The notes beneath the pieces were generated by a model. That model ran no database searches. It was not told the DNA's origin and was given only the letters and a program-made list of their open reading frames with translations. Below, piece after piece: positions 16,607 through 24,449 of a DNA stretch of 64,000 bases. Source of the stretch: Hydrogenibacillus schlegelii (GTDB lineage: Bacteria > Bacillota > Bacilli > Thermicanales > DSM-22653); assembly GCF_001653195.1 (NCBI RefSeq), contig NZ_JXBB01000034.1, positions 1-64,000 of the forward strand. The letters are read 5' to 3'. The translations under genes were made by a program, and so were the position numbers. Numbering within the stretch: position 1 is the first letter of the stretch; each line of letters begins with the position of its first letter.

Positions 16607-18668
16607 CGAGGGCGACCGGCCGCCGGAGGACGTCATCGGCGAGGCGAAGGAGCGCCGCCGGAAGCGGCTCCCCTTCGTACGCCGGGGGCCGGCCGGCGGA
16701 ACGCGCCTCGAGGAGCGCATCGGCGACCGCCCGGGCGTCCCGGTGGGCGTAGGCGAGGACCGTTCGGTCATACGGCGAGGTGAGGTCCGCCAAGCGGAAC
16801 TCCGGCAGGCCGCTCTGCCGGACGCCAAACAGATCCCCCGGACCGCGGAGCTCGAGGTCTTTTTCCGCGAGGAGAAAGCCGTCCCGCGTCTCGACGAGCG
16901 TCCGAAGCCGCTCCCGAGCGATCTCCGTCCGGGCGTTGGAGACGAGGATGCACGTGCTCTTCGCCGCGCCGCGGCCGACGCGGCCCCGGAGCTGGTGAAG
17001 CTGGGAAAGCCCGAATCGCTCCGCATCGACGATGACCATCACCGTCGCGTTCGGCACGTCGACGCCGACCTCCACGACCGTCGTCGCGACGAGGACGTCC
17101 AGCTCCCCGCGGACGAACGCCTGCATCACGGCGTCTTTTTCCTTCCCCGGCAGCCGGCCGTGGAGGAGCCCGACGCGAAACTCCGAAAGCGCTGTCCGCA
17201 GCCGCTCGTAGAGGGCGAGGGCGTTTTCGAAGTCGACCTTCTCCGACGCCTCGATGAGCGGCGCGATGACGTACGCCTGCCGGCCGGCTTGAAGCTCCCG
17301 CCGCATAAAATCGAGCACCGCCCCGAAGCGCGCCGGCGTCGTCCAGAGCGTCTCCACCTCGCCGCGGCCTTTCGGCAGTTCGTCGATCGTCGAGACGTCC
17401 AGATCGCCGAAATAGGCGAGGGCGAGCGTCCGGGGGATCGGCGTCGCGGTCATGAGCAAAATATCCGTTCCTTCCCCCTTTTCGAGCAGCATCCGCCGCT
17501 CGGCGACGCCGAAACGGTGCTGCTCGTCGACGACCGCAAGCCCGAGCCGGCGAAAGGCGATGTCTTCCTGGATGAGGGCGTGGGTGCCGACGACGACGTC
17601 GAGCCGCCCGTCCCGAAGCCGCTCGAGGATCCGCTCCCGGGCGGCCGGCGGCGTCCGGCCGGTAAGGAGGGCGAGCTCGGCGTCGAGCGGGAGGAGCTTC
17701 CGGAGCGTCCGGGCATGCTGCATCGCAAGCACTTCCGTCGGCACCATGAGCGCGCCCTGGAAGCCCGCCGTGACGACGGCGTACAGGGCGAGAGCGGCCA
17801 CGACCGTCTTCCCGGAACCGACATCCCCCTGAAGGAGCCGGTACATCGCCTCGGGGCTCCGAAGGTCGGCGACGATCTCCCGAAGCGCCCGCGCCTGCGC
17901 CCCCGTCAGGCGAAACGGCAGCGCCTCGATCGCCCGCCGAAGCCGCCCTTCGTCGACCGGCTTGGCCACCCCCGTCGCCCGCCGCCGGCGGAGGCCCCGG
18001 AGAAGGGCGAGCTTCAGCTGAAAGAGAAAGAGCTCCTCATAGATGAGCCGCCTTTTTCCCCGGGCGACGTCATCCGGCGACGCCGGAAGGTGAACGAGGC
18101 GAAGCGCCGCCCGTCGGTCCGGAAAGCGGTACCGCCGGACGATCGGCGGCGGCAGCACTTCCGGCACCTCGAGATCGTCCCGGCCGAGCGCCGCCTCCAC
18201 GAGCGCCCGGTATTCCTTCGGCCGAACCCCTTCCGTCGCCGGATAGACCGGGACGACTCCGTCCGGAGGCCGCGCCGGGGCGATCTCCGTCCGCTGGGCG
18301 ACGACCGTCCGTCGGCGGACGTCGTACGGGCCGTAGACCCAGACGGCCGTCCCCGGCGCAAGGCGCGCCTTCAGATACGGCTGGTTGAACCAGACCGCCG
18401 TGAGCGGCCGACCGCCGACGTCGAGACGAACGGCCAGACGGGATTTGCCCGGGGAAAAAAACTTGAGCATCGGCATCCCTGTGACGACGCCGTAGAACGC
18501 CGCCGGACCGTCCGCCCGGATGGCGGCCGGATCTGCCGGTCGGGCATCTTCGTACCGGAGCGGGAACCGGTAGAGGAGATCTTCCACCGTCTCGACGCCG
18601 GCGCGGCGGAGCGCCGCCGCTTTTTTCGCCGAGAGGCCGAGGGCATCGACCGGCGACGAAAGCTCCAA
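16602..18668 (-). CDS. recG: ATP-dependent DNA helicase RecG
   Basis: 688 residues, full length. Remodels stalled forks and Holliday junctions. Seen: the N-terminal OB-fold wedge domain, Walker A LLQGDVGSGKTVVAALA, DEQH box (VVDEQHRFGVAER), LLMTATPIPRTLAL, motif V VVEVGVDVPNATVMVIVDAE and QLRGRVGRG. The TTG at 18668 is chosen because GGAGGTGA stands 6 bases upstream and the protein starts in register with other RecG. In B. subtilis sdaAB-sdaAA lie between yloV and recG; here the 258-bp gap is empty GC-rich sequence with no support for a gene. Confidence 0.95.
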   Translation of the reverse strand: MELSSPVDALGLSAKKAAALRRAGVETVEDLLYRFPLRYEDARPADPAAIRADGPAAFYGVVTGMPMLKFFSPGKSRLAVRLDVGGRPLTAVWFNQPYLKARLAPGTAVWVYGPYDVRRRTVVAQRTEIAPARPPDGVVPVYPATEGVRPKEYRALVEAALGRDDLEVPEVLPPPIVRRYRFPDRRAALRLVHLPASPDDVARGKRRLIYEELFLFQLKLALLRGLRRRRATGVAKPVDEGRLRRAIEALPFRLTGAQARALREIVADLRSPEAMYRLLQGDVGSGKTVVAALALYAVVTAGFQGALMVPTEVLAMQHARTLRKLLPLDAELALLTGRTPPAARERILERLRDGRLDVVVGTHALIQEDIAFRRLGLAVVDEQHRFGVAERRMLLEKGEGTDILLMTATPIPRTLALAYFGDLDVSTIDELPKGRGEVETLWTTPARFGAVLDFMRRELQAGRQAYVIAPLIEASEKVDFENALALYERLRTALSEFRVGLLHGRLPGKEKDAVMQAFVRGELDVLVATTVVEVGVDVPNATVMVIVDAERFGLSQLHQLRGRVGRGAAKSTCILVSNARTEIARERLRTLVETRDGFLLAEKDLELRGPGDLFGVRQSGLPEFRLADLTSPYDRTVLAYAHRDARAVADALLEARSAGRPPAYEGEPLPAALLRLADDVLRRPVALD

Positions 18669-18926
18669 GCGCCGTCACCTCCGTCTTCCGCTGCCGCGGC
18701 GCCCTGAAACGCCGCGCCAACCCGCCGCCCCGCCGCCCCGCGGACACCGCCGGTCAGCCGCATCCCCCGGACATCCCGCGCTGCCGGCGCCCTGCCCCCT
18801 GGAGCCCAGCCGAACGGCCAGCCTCCCTTCGGTCCCCCACGCACGGCCCAACGCCCGGCGTCGCCGGGCCCCGCTTCCGGCGGCGCGGGGCGCTCTTTTC
18901 GAAGCGCGACCGCCGGCGCCGTCGCT

Positions 18927-20837
18927 TTATTCGACGGCGAGGATGAGGGGATAGACCGGCTGGCCGCCGTCGTGGGTTTCCACGTCGACGTCGGGAAAAG
19001 CCTGCCGGATGGCCGCCGGAAGCCGGTCCCGGACGTCCGCCGGAAGGCCCGCGCCAAAGTAAGCGGTGACGACCGACGCTTCATCGTCCACGGCTTCCCG
19101 GAGCGCCGAAAGGGCCACCTTCACGAGGTCCTCCCCCCGGGCGACAAGCGCCCCGCCGGAGAGGGCCAGCCACTCCCCTTCCCGAATCGACTCTCCGTCG
19201 TAGACGGCGTCCCGAACCGCCCGGGTGAACTCGATCGCCCGGACCGCTTCCGCCGCCTTTTGCATCCGGGCGGCGTTTTCTTCCGGGGTCGCCGCCGGGT
19301 GAAAGGCGAGGGCGGCGGCCAGCCCCGCCGCGACGCTCGTCGTCGGCACGACGACGGCGCCGCCGGAAAGTCCGGCCGCCTGCTCGGCGGCGAGGACGAC
19401 GTTTTTGTTGTTCGGGAGCACGAACACCGTCTCCGCCCGGGCGGCGCGGATCGCCCGGACGATCGCCTCGGCGCTCGGGTTCATCGTCTGGCCGCCTTCG
19501 ACGACGACGTCAACGCCGAGGCTTTTGAAGATGCGGCGAAATCCCTCTCCGGCGACGACGGCGACGATCGCCTGGGCCTTCGCCGGCGGCGCCGTTCCCT
19601 CTCGGGCGTGATTCGCCGGGGCCGCCGGCCCGGCCTCCGGACCGCCCGGGGCGGCGGTCACCCGGGCGAGGCGACGGCGGATCTGCTCGCGCATGTTGTC
19701 GATCTTGATTTTCACCAGTTCGCCGTACCCTTGGACGAAGTCGAGCACCGCCCCTGGCGTCTCCGAGTGGACGTGCACCTTGACGAGATCGTCGTCGGCC
19801 GCCACGAGGAGGGAGTCGCCGAAGCGGGAGACGGCCTCCCGGAACGCCTCAAGGTCAAACGCCGACGCCCGATTCGGCTCAAGGCGGACGATCACCTCGG
19901 TGCAGTAGCCGTATCGGAGCTCTTCCGGCCGGGTGTCCGGCGGCAGATGATCCTCCGGTCCGAGAAACGCCTCCGCTTCCGGGCCGGCCGCCGGCCGCCC
20001 CTCCGGCGGCCGATCGTCGGCATGACCGGACGCGCCGGCCGGGACGGACGCGCCGGCCGGAACGAACGCGCCGCCCTCCAGACCGCCGGCGAGCGCCTCG
20101 GCCATCCCCTCAAAAATGACGATCAGACCGGAGCCGCCGGCATCGACGACGCCGGCGGCCCGAAGCGTCGGAAGCAGCTCCGGCGTCTTCGCCAGCGCTT
20201 CACGAGCCGCCTCCAGCCAGGCGGCAAAAAGGGCCGTCCACGCCGCCTGCGCTTCGGCGTTTGCCGCTCCCAACGCCTCCGCTTCGGCGATCGCCGGGTG
20301 CGCCGTCCGCGGTCGGGCTGCCGGCCGGCCGAAGGGCCCGGTCCGGCCGCCATCCACCGCCTGCCGGGCAGATCGGGCCGCCTCCCGCGCGACGGTGAGG
20401 ATCGTCCCTTCGACCGGCTTCATGACCGCCGCGTAAGCCGTCTTCACGCCTGCCTCCAGCGCTTCGGCAAAGGCTCGGACGTCCGCCGCCTCCGAGCCGG
20501 CGAGCCGCTCGGCAAATCCGCGAAACAGCTGCGACAGGATGACGCCGGAATTGCCCCGAGCGCCCATGAGCACCCCGCGGGAAAACGCCTTGGCGACCGC
20601 GCCGACGCCCGCGCCGGGCACCCGGGCCGCCTCCCGGGCGGCGGCGACGCCTTCCGCCATCGTGAGCGCCATATTCGTTCCGGTGTCCCCATCGGGCACC
20701 GGAAAGACGTTCAGCCGGTCGATCGCTGCCTTTTTCGTCCGCAGCCGGTCGAGCCCGGCTTCAAGCAGCGTCAAAAGCCCCGCGCCGGTCAGCGCGCCGG
20801 ATGCGGTCCAGAGCGATGTCGGTTGTGACGATGCCAC
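18927..20837 (-). CDS. fakA: DAK2-domain protein, fatty acid kinase catalytic subunit (YloV/FakA)
   Basis: 636 residues. The N-terminal DhaL/DAK2 kinase domain is clear (INRLNVFPVPDGDTGTNM type motif with RLNVFPVPDGDTG at about 42-54, RGNSGVILSQL, VDAGGSGL). The C-terminal half has the conserved YGYCTEVIV, DDDLVKVHVHSETPG and VFVLPNNKNVVLAA motifs of the YloV family, which phosphorylates fatty acids bound by DegV-like FakB proteins. An Ala/Pro/Gly-rich insertion near 265-300 is unusual. GTG 20837 follows AAGGAGG. Second gene of the asp23-led operon. Confidence 0.92.
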   Translation of the reverse strand: MASSQPTSLWTASGALTGAGLLTLLEAGLDRLRTKKAAIDRLNVFPVPDGDTGTNMALTMAEGVAAAREAARVPGAGVGAVAKAFSRGVLMGARGNSGVILSQLFRGFAERLAGSEAADVRAFAEALEAGVKTAYAAVMKPVEGTILTVAREAARSARQAVDGGRTGPFGRPAARPRTAHPAIAEAEALGAANAEAQAAWTALFAAWLEAAREALAKTPELLPTLRAAGVVDAGGSGLIVIFEGMAEALAGGLEGGAFVPAGASVPAGASGHADDRPPEGRPAAGPEAEAFLGPEDHLPPDTRPEELRYGYCTEVIVRLEPNRASAFDLEAFREAVSRFGDSLLVAADDDLVKVHVHSETPGAVLDFVQGYGELVKIKIDNMREQIRRRLARVTAAPGGPEAGPAAPANHAREGTAPPAKAQAIVAVVAGEGFRRIFKSLGVDVVVEGGQTMNPSAEAIVRAIRAARAETVFVLPNNKNVVLAAEQAAGLSGGAVVVPTTSVAAGLAAALAFHPAATPEENAARMQKAAEAVRAIEFTRAVRDAVYDGESIREGEWLALSGGALVARGEDLVKVALSALREAVDDEASVVTAYFGAGLPADVRDRLPAAIRQAFPDVDVETHDGGQPVYPLILAVE

Positions 20838-20890
20838 CCGAGTGCCTCCTTAGCTACGACGACCGCCCGGAACTGAGGCGGTTTTGCCGC

Positions 20891-21229
20891 TCAGCGCACG
20901 CCTTCGACGAAAACGTCGACCCGCACCTCCCCGACCCAGAGCGCTTCCCGGAGCTGATGCCGGATGCGGGCCTGGACGTTCATCGCCACTTCCGAGATTT
21001 TCGTTCCGTAGCGGACGACAAGGTAAAGCGTCACCCGAAGGCCTCCATCTTCGACGCTCACGTCGATCCCCCGCCGATACGTCCTTCTGCCGAGGCGTTC
21101 CGACACCTCATCTTTGATCCGTCCCCGCGGGGCAAAACCGACGACGCCGTACACCTCCCCCGCCGCATACCCGGCGAGGCGGGCGATCGCCTCCGGAGCG
21201 ACGCGGATCACCCCATCGGGGGTGTCCAT
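20891..21229 (-). CDS. Asp23/Gls24 (YloU) family envelope stress protein
   Basis: 112 residues from ATG 21229. The family motif IRVAPEAIARLAGYAAGEVYGVVG, the central DVSVEDGGLRVTLYLVVRYGTKI and the terminal VDVFVEGVR match B. subtilis YloU. Asp23 proteins associate with the membrane or envelope; precise role unknown. The start is uncertain: in-frame GTG codons at 21238 and 21247 lie nearer the GAAAGGGTGAGG purine run. First gene of a long operon, just downstream of a good promoter, as in B. subtilis yloU-yloV. Confidence 0.9.
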   Translation of the reverse strand: MDTPDGVIRVAPEAIARLAGYAAGEVYGVVGFAPRGRIKDEVSERLGRRTYRRGIDVSVEDGGLRVTLYLVVRYGTKISEVAMNVQARIRHQLREALWVGEVRVDVFVEGVR

Positions 21230-21265
21230 GCGCCACACGGGCCTCACCCTTTCTTTCCTCCCCCC

Positions 21266-21294
21266 ACTATAAAAGCTTCGGACGGGAATTTCAA
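21266..21294 (-). promoter_or_regulatory. SigmaA-type promoter of the asp23-fakA-recG operon
   Basis: Minus-strand TTGAAA (21289-21294), 17-base spacer, TATAGT (21266-21271), about 40 bases upstream of the asp23-like start. Confidence 0.7.
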
Positions 21295-21302
21295 ATCCTC
21301 CG

Positions 21303-21332
21303 TTGCAACCCCCGCGGTCGATGTGCTATCAT
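21303..21332 (+). promoter_or_regulatory. Promoter of rpmB
   Basis: TTGCAA (21303-21308), 18-base spacer, TATCAT (21327-21332), 21 bases before the rpmB ATG. It is divergent from the asp23 promoter. Confidence 0.55.
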
Positions 21333-21353
21333 GGCGCGGGAGGAGGGACGGCC

Positions 21354-21542
21354 ATGTCGCGCAAATGCTTCGTTACCGGCAAAAAGCCCGGCTTCGGCAA
21401 CAAACGGAGCCACTCGATGCGGGCGTCCCGCCGGCGGTGGGGCGTCAACGTCCAGAAGGTCCGCATCCTCGTCGACGGAAAACCGAAGCGCGTCTGGGTC
21501 AGCGCCAAAGCGCTCAAATCCGGCAAGGTGAAGCGCGTCTAA
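21354..21542 (+). CDS. rpmB: 50S ribosomal protein L28
   Basis: 62 residues, standard length. Sequence [20 protein letters not shown] with a basic C-terminus ending in SGKVKRV is diagnostic. Only one of the paired zinc-binding cysteines of the C+ form is present (Cys 4), so it is the non-zinc type. ATG follows GGGAGGAGGG. Monocistronic, followed by a strong terminator shared with the convergent spoVM. Confidence 0.96.
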   Translation: MSRKCFVTGKKPGFGNKRSHSMRASRRRWGVNVQKVRILVDGKPKRVWVSAKALKSGKVKRV

Positions 21543-21610
21543 CCGGAAGCGATCCGGAGGAAGGAGGCGCGGTCCGGAGGAGCAAGGCCCGGGCCAACCG
21601 GACGCGGCCC

Positions 21611-21644
21611 AAAAAAAAGCACCCGACGGGTGCTTTTTTTTTTT
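21611..21644. terminator. Bidirectional terminator between rpmB and spoVM
   Basis: AAAAAAAAGCACCC, GA, then GGGTGC and a run of about eleven T; works for rpmB on the plus strand and spoVM on the minus strand. Confidence 0.9.
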
Positions 21645-21666
21645 AGTATCGACGTTTCATCGCCGT

Positions 21667-21786
21667 TTATTTTTTTCGCTCCCCCTTTTTAACCACCCGC
21701 TTTTTCCCTTCGCCGCCGAAAAGCTGCAAAAAAAAGCGGACAACGGCGCCGACGGGCCGCGGCAGCTTGATCGTGTAAAACCGCAC
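21667..21786 (-). CDS. spoVM: Stage V sporulation protein M (SpoVM), C-terminally extended
   Basis: 39 residues from GTG 21786, with purine-rich GGGGGAAGGCGGA just upstream. The first 26 residues, VRFYTIKLPRPVGAVVRFFL then QLFGGE, align directly with B. subtilis SpoVM (MKFYTIKLPKFLGGIVRAML...), the amphipathic helix that marks the convex forespore membrane and recruits SpoIVA for coat assembly. The FYTIKLP and the helix-breaking proline (position 9) are kept. Position next to rpmB is the same as in B. subtilis. A basic tail (GKKRVVKKGERKK) extends it 13 residues beyond the usual 26. Strong evidence that the organism makes endospores. Confidence 0.9.
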   Translation of the reverse strand: MRFYTIKLPRPVGAVVRFFLQLFGGEGKKRVVKKGERKK

Positions 21787-21887
21787 TCCGCCTTCCCCCT
21801 TTTCTCGAACTGGCGCGCTCTCCAACGTTCGCGGGTCCCAAAGCGGACGTTCACCCGGGCCGCTTCGCGACGATCGCTCCGCGGCGA

Positions 21888-22058
21888 TCAGAAGCTCCGC
21901 TGATACATCCAGTAGCCGAAACCGATGAAACCGAAGCCGGCCAGCGCCGGCCAGACCCAGGCCGGAAGCGTGCGGATGAGGACGATGACCCCCACCGCGG
22001 CGGAGACGACGCCGAGGAGGCGCCCGAGCGCCGCCTGCGGTCGGTTGCGCCGGAAGAT
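21888..22058 (-). CDS. Small membrane protein, possible AUC start
   Basis: A 56-residue frame with typical high-GC codon use: a basic start (FRRNRPQAALGRLLG), one long hydrophobic stretch (VVSAAVGVIVLIRTLPAWVW) and a second (LAGFGFIGFGYWMY), ending RSF. There is no ATG, GTG or TTG at the expected start: the frame opens 14 codons upstream and the first such codon is a GTG at the middle of the first helix. An ATC at 22056-22058 is placed 4 bases after a strong GGAGGGGAGGGAGG. Either initiation is at AUC or there is a sequence error or start-codon mutation. Family not recognised. Confidence 0.5.
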   Translation of the reverse strand: MFRRNRPQAALGRLLGVVSAAVGVIVLIRTLPAWVWPALAGFGFIGFGYWMYQRSF

Positions 22059-22617
22059 CTCGCCTCCCTCCCCTCCGACCGTCTCCGAGCGGGTTTTACT
22101 TCAAATGTATATGCCGGCCGGCGGGCTTATGTCCGGCCCCCGCCGAGCAAACGAAAATGCCGGCCTTCTTCGGGCCGGCGTCTTTTCTCGACCAGGAAAC
22201 GATTAAACGCGCCCGGTTTTCAAGGCCGGATTTCATCGCTCGGTGCGTGTCAACGTTCAGTAGGCAAAGACCTCACCGGCTCCGATTCTCTTCACCACAA
22301 CCGTTGCTCCGCTCGGGCCAACTCCCGAAGCACATGTTTGACCCATGGCCGGTCTCTGCAGGTCATGCGCCCCTCATCCTGGACAAATGCTGAAACTACG
22401 TTGTATCCTTCTGTGAGAAGGGGTAATCGGCAAGGCCCGAACGTTCCGGACGGAGGACTGAATGCCGATGCACAGCTTCCAGACGCTATCGGAAGAACCC
22501 GGAACTCTTCTCTATACCTGTGTCTATAACTGATGTCCTACGCCAAAACTATCAGTCGGTGGAAGCCGTCTATCGTTGACTCTGTGGAGCTTCGGCTTAC
22601 GCAGGGAGGTTACCCAT
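22059..22617. other. Intergenic region at the edge of a lower-GC patch
   Basis: No convincing gene. It holds a terminator hairpin at 22153-22185. Base composition drops from about 22230 onward toward the unknown gene at 22618. A 23-codon ORF (22462-22533) has a fair GGACGGAGGA site, but nothing else supports it. Confidence 0.5.
22153..22185. terminator. Terminator-like hairpin
   Basis: GCCGGCC, loop TTCTTC, GGGCCGGC, followed by GTCTTTTC on the plus strand and ATTTTCGTTT on the minus strand. The gene it serves is not clear. Confidence 0.6.
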
Positions 22618-23376
22618 GTGAACAAGCAAGATATGGAATGGTCCCACCCTTGTGGCATGACATTGCTGAGTGACATCTCGGGTGCGCGATGGGTCGAGCA
22701 AAGCCTGCAGGCATCTCCCTTTGCTCACGTCGGCGCACTGATTCCCGAGAGATTCGCTCGCTACGTCCGGTTGCTTCATCCTGCGCACGATGACCAGGGG
22801 AAACCTGTTAGATGGGCCGAGGTTGCCGCTTGGAGCGGGCAACGAGTTTACCCCCGCATGAGCTTTGACATCATCAGCATTCCCCGTCAGGGATATGGAA
22901 AAGGAAGCCCTCCTTGGAAAGACCCCCCGAGGCGCGGAAGCCTTGAACAGGACGATGCTACCGCGCTCGCTGAGTTCCTAGCAGCCTTTACGACTACGCC
23001 GAACCGGTGCTTCTTCGCCGTGTGGGAGGGTTATGGCCACCTTTCACCGGGAGGGATTGCAGGGCTAACCCAGTCCGGAGAAGGGGGGCAAATACTTTCC
23101 CCCCGTGAAGTCCTTGAAGCCTCTCGTTTGGAGGGGGTAGGACGCCGTTACATCCTTTACACGGGGCCCCTGTCTTGTGTGACTTCCTTCTTTGCCGGTG
23201 TCTGGTCGGACTCACCGAATCTCTGGTGGCCAGAGGATCGTCAGTGGATCGTGGCGACCGATATCGATCTCGACTCGACGTACGTAGGCGGGTCGGAAGC
23301 TTTGATTGAGGCACTTTCCAACGATCCTCGCTTCGAGGTGTTGCCGGCGAGCAGAGATGACCCAACTTACCCATAA
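22618..23376 (+). CDS. Conserved protein of unknown function, probably horizontally acquired
   Basis: 252 residues. GTG 22618 has an AGGGAGG site 8 bases upstream; the out-of-frame ATG just before is followed by TGA. Notable segments: HVGALIPERFARYVRLLHPA, VRWAEVAAWSG, LAAFTTTPNRCFFAVWEGYG, RRYILYTGP and SPNLWWPEDRQWIVATDIDL with TYVGGSEALIEAL. From memory, this pattern belongs to a family of uncharacterised proteins common in actinomycetes; no catalytic motif is evident to me. Codon use is clearly less GC-rich than neighbouring genes, with A/T third positions, and a transposase remnant lies 160 bp downstream, so recent transfer is likely. Function unknown. Confidence 0.75.
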   Translation: MNKQDMEWSHPCGMTLLSDISGARWVEQSLQASPFAHVGALIPERFARYVRLLHPAHDDQGKPVRWAEVAAWSGQRVYPRMSFDIISIPRQGYGKGSPPWKDPPRRGSLEQDDATALAEFLAAFTTTPNRCFFAVWEGYGHLSPGGIAGLTQSGEGGQILSPREVLEASRLEGVGRRYILYTGPLSCVTSFFAGVWSDSPNLWWPEDRQWIVATDIDLDSTYVGGSEALIEALSNDPRFEVLPASRDDPTYP

Positions 23377-23539
23377 TTTTCCCAGAATGCACGGGTGCAA
23401 GTTTCGTTCACCCCTACCAAGATTTAGCTCTTCCGGAAAAGGTATTCGTAACCAAAGTAAAGAAAAATAATTTTTCCTTGTTGATTCTTCCACGCTTAAT
23501 CCCACTTTTATCTTCTGCCCGGTGACGGCGGTATGCCTT
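23377..23539. other. AT-richer spacer
   Basis: A 160-bp stretch rich in A/T (for example AAAGAAAAATAATTTTTCC at about 23460) between the unknown gene and the transposase remnant. I see no gene, terminator or promoter that I can support. Confidence 0.5.
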
Positions 23540-23888
23540 GATGTTTTCGGGTAAATCCAATGCCAGGAATCGACGCGGCAGAATCGCCCGCCGGATGAAG
23601 CGACAGGGGGCGCGGTGGAGCCGTCACGGGGCGGATGCCCTGGCGCGGTTACTGACGGCCCGGGCGAATGGGCGCTTCGGGGAAGCGGGGCGGTCAGAGG
23701 CGCAAGTGCGCCGGTCCGAGGCGAAAGAAGCAAAGCCCCGTTGGCGGAAGCCGGATGTCCGGCAGGGGCTGGCTCACGCGGCCGGGGAGTGGCTGCAGGG
23801 GCATCTTCCGGCGCTGGAAGGTCCGTTCGCCGGGAAACCGTGGGTGAAGTTCGTTTTGCGTGAGCTTACGAGACCGGTCTTCCCATGA
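23540..23888 (+). pseudogene. ISLre2 (UPF0236)-type transposase, C-terminal remnant
   Basis: The frame reads RGRIARRMKRQGARWSRHGA then DALARLLTARANGR; the RRMKxxGARWSxxGA..LARLL..K/RANG pattern is typical of the C-terminal region of ISLre2-family transposases. Only about 115 residues are present, with no upstream catalytic portion, so it is a truncated relic. Just beyond it, at 23936-23969, two TTGACA motifs flank 22 bases; these could be an IS end or simply the promoters of the next operon. Confidence 0.55.
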
Positions 23889-23935
23889 GATTGAGCGCGG
23901 ATTTCCCTTTCGGTGAGATCCCTGCCTCCCGAACC

Positions 23936-23992
23936 TTGACACGGCCATGCAAAATTCTTACCCTTGACAACGTCCCACCGCCGTGCTATGTT
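23936..23992 (+). promoter_or_regulatory. Tandem promoters of the T-box/serA operon
   Basis: Two TTGACA boxes: 23936-23941 with TACCCT 17 bases downstream, and 23964-23969 with TATGTT (23987-23992) exactly 17 bases downstream. The second is the better promoter and would start the T-box transcript near 24000. Confidence 0.7.
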
Positions 23993-23999
23993 GAGGTCA

Positions 24000-24420
24000 A
24001 AATTCATCGGCAAAAGGCGAGGAAGAAGAGGGGCGCGGCGCGAGGCCGCAGAGCGAGCCGGGGACGGTGGAAGCCCGGTCGGCGGCGCCGATGCCCGAGC
24101 GCTTCGGAGCCGGTCCCCGAACGCGCCGGCGGCGTACGCCGGTGACCAGTAGGCGGACAACGGGTCACCCGTTATCGTCGGCTGTAAGGCCACTGAGGCA
24201 GCCGCTTGCTCCGCTCGGCGCGCGGCCCGAGCGGTTTACGACGGGCCGCCGGTCCGGCTTCGGAGCCGACGGTCCGCCGTCGAGTCGGCGGTCCGGGCGC
24301 GCCCGAACGCTTCAAGGCGAGCCGAGCGTGACGGGGCGGCGGCTGCGAAGAAGGGTGGTACCGCGAGGAACCTCTCGCCCCTTCCGAAAGGAAGGGACGG
24401 GAGGTTTTTTGATTCTCCCG
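24000..24420 (+). promoter_or_regulatory. T-box leader of the aminotransferase-serA operon
   Basis: Stem I landmarks AGAGCGAGCCGGGG and GGTGGAAGCCCGG lie at about 24049-24080. A stem I/stem II junction AGTAGGCGGACAACGGGTCA is at about 24148. The T-box proper AAGGGTGGTACCGCG is at 24352-24365, and a terminator (CTCTCGCCCCTTCC, AAAG, GGAAGGGACGGGAG, then T6) is at about 24377-24412. Uncharged tRNA should prevent termination. The amino acid is not settled: the base after TGG is T (24359) and the triplet before AGTAGG is ACC, neither expected for tRNA-Ser. Confidence 0.88.
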
Positions 24421-24449
24421 ATTCGAAAGACACGGAGTGGAGGGATTCC

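Noticed and set aside
15675-18707. 1010-codon open frame on the plus strand opposite recG, rsmD and coaD
   Set aside because: It is the mirror of well-identified genes in GC-rich DNA, is Arg/Pro-rich, matches no family and lacks a ribosome binding site.
18669-18926. Gap between fakA and recG as remains of sdaAA/sdaAB
   Set aside because: No Fe-S cysteine motifs or serine dehydratase patterns; only GC-rich filler.
22462-22533. 23-codon ORF with a fair ribosome binding site
   Set aside because: Too short and without family or context support; could be a leader peptide, but no attenuator follows.
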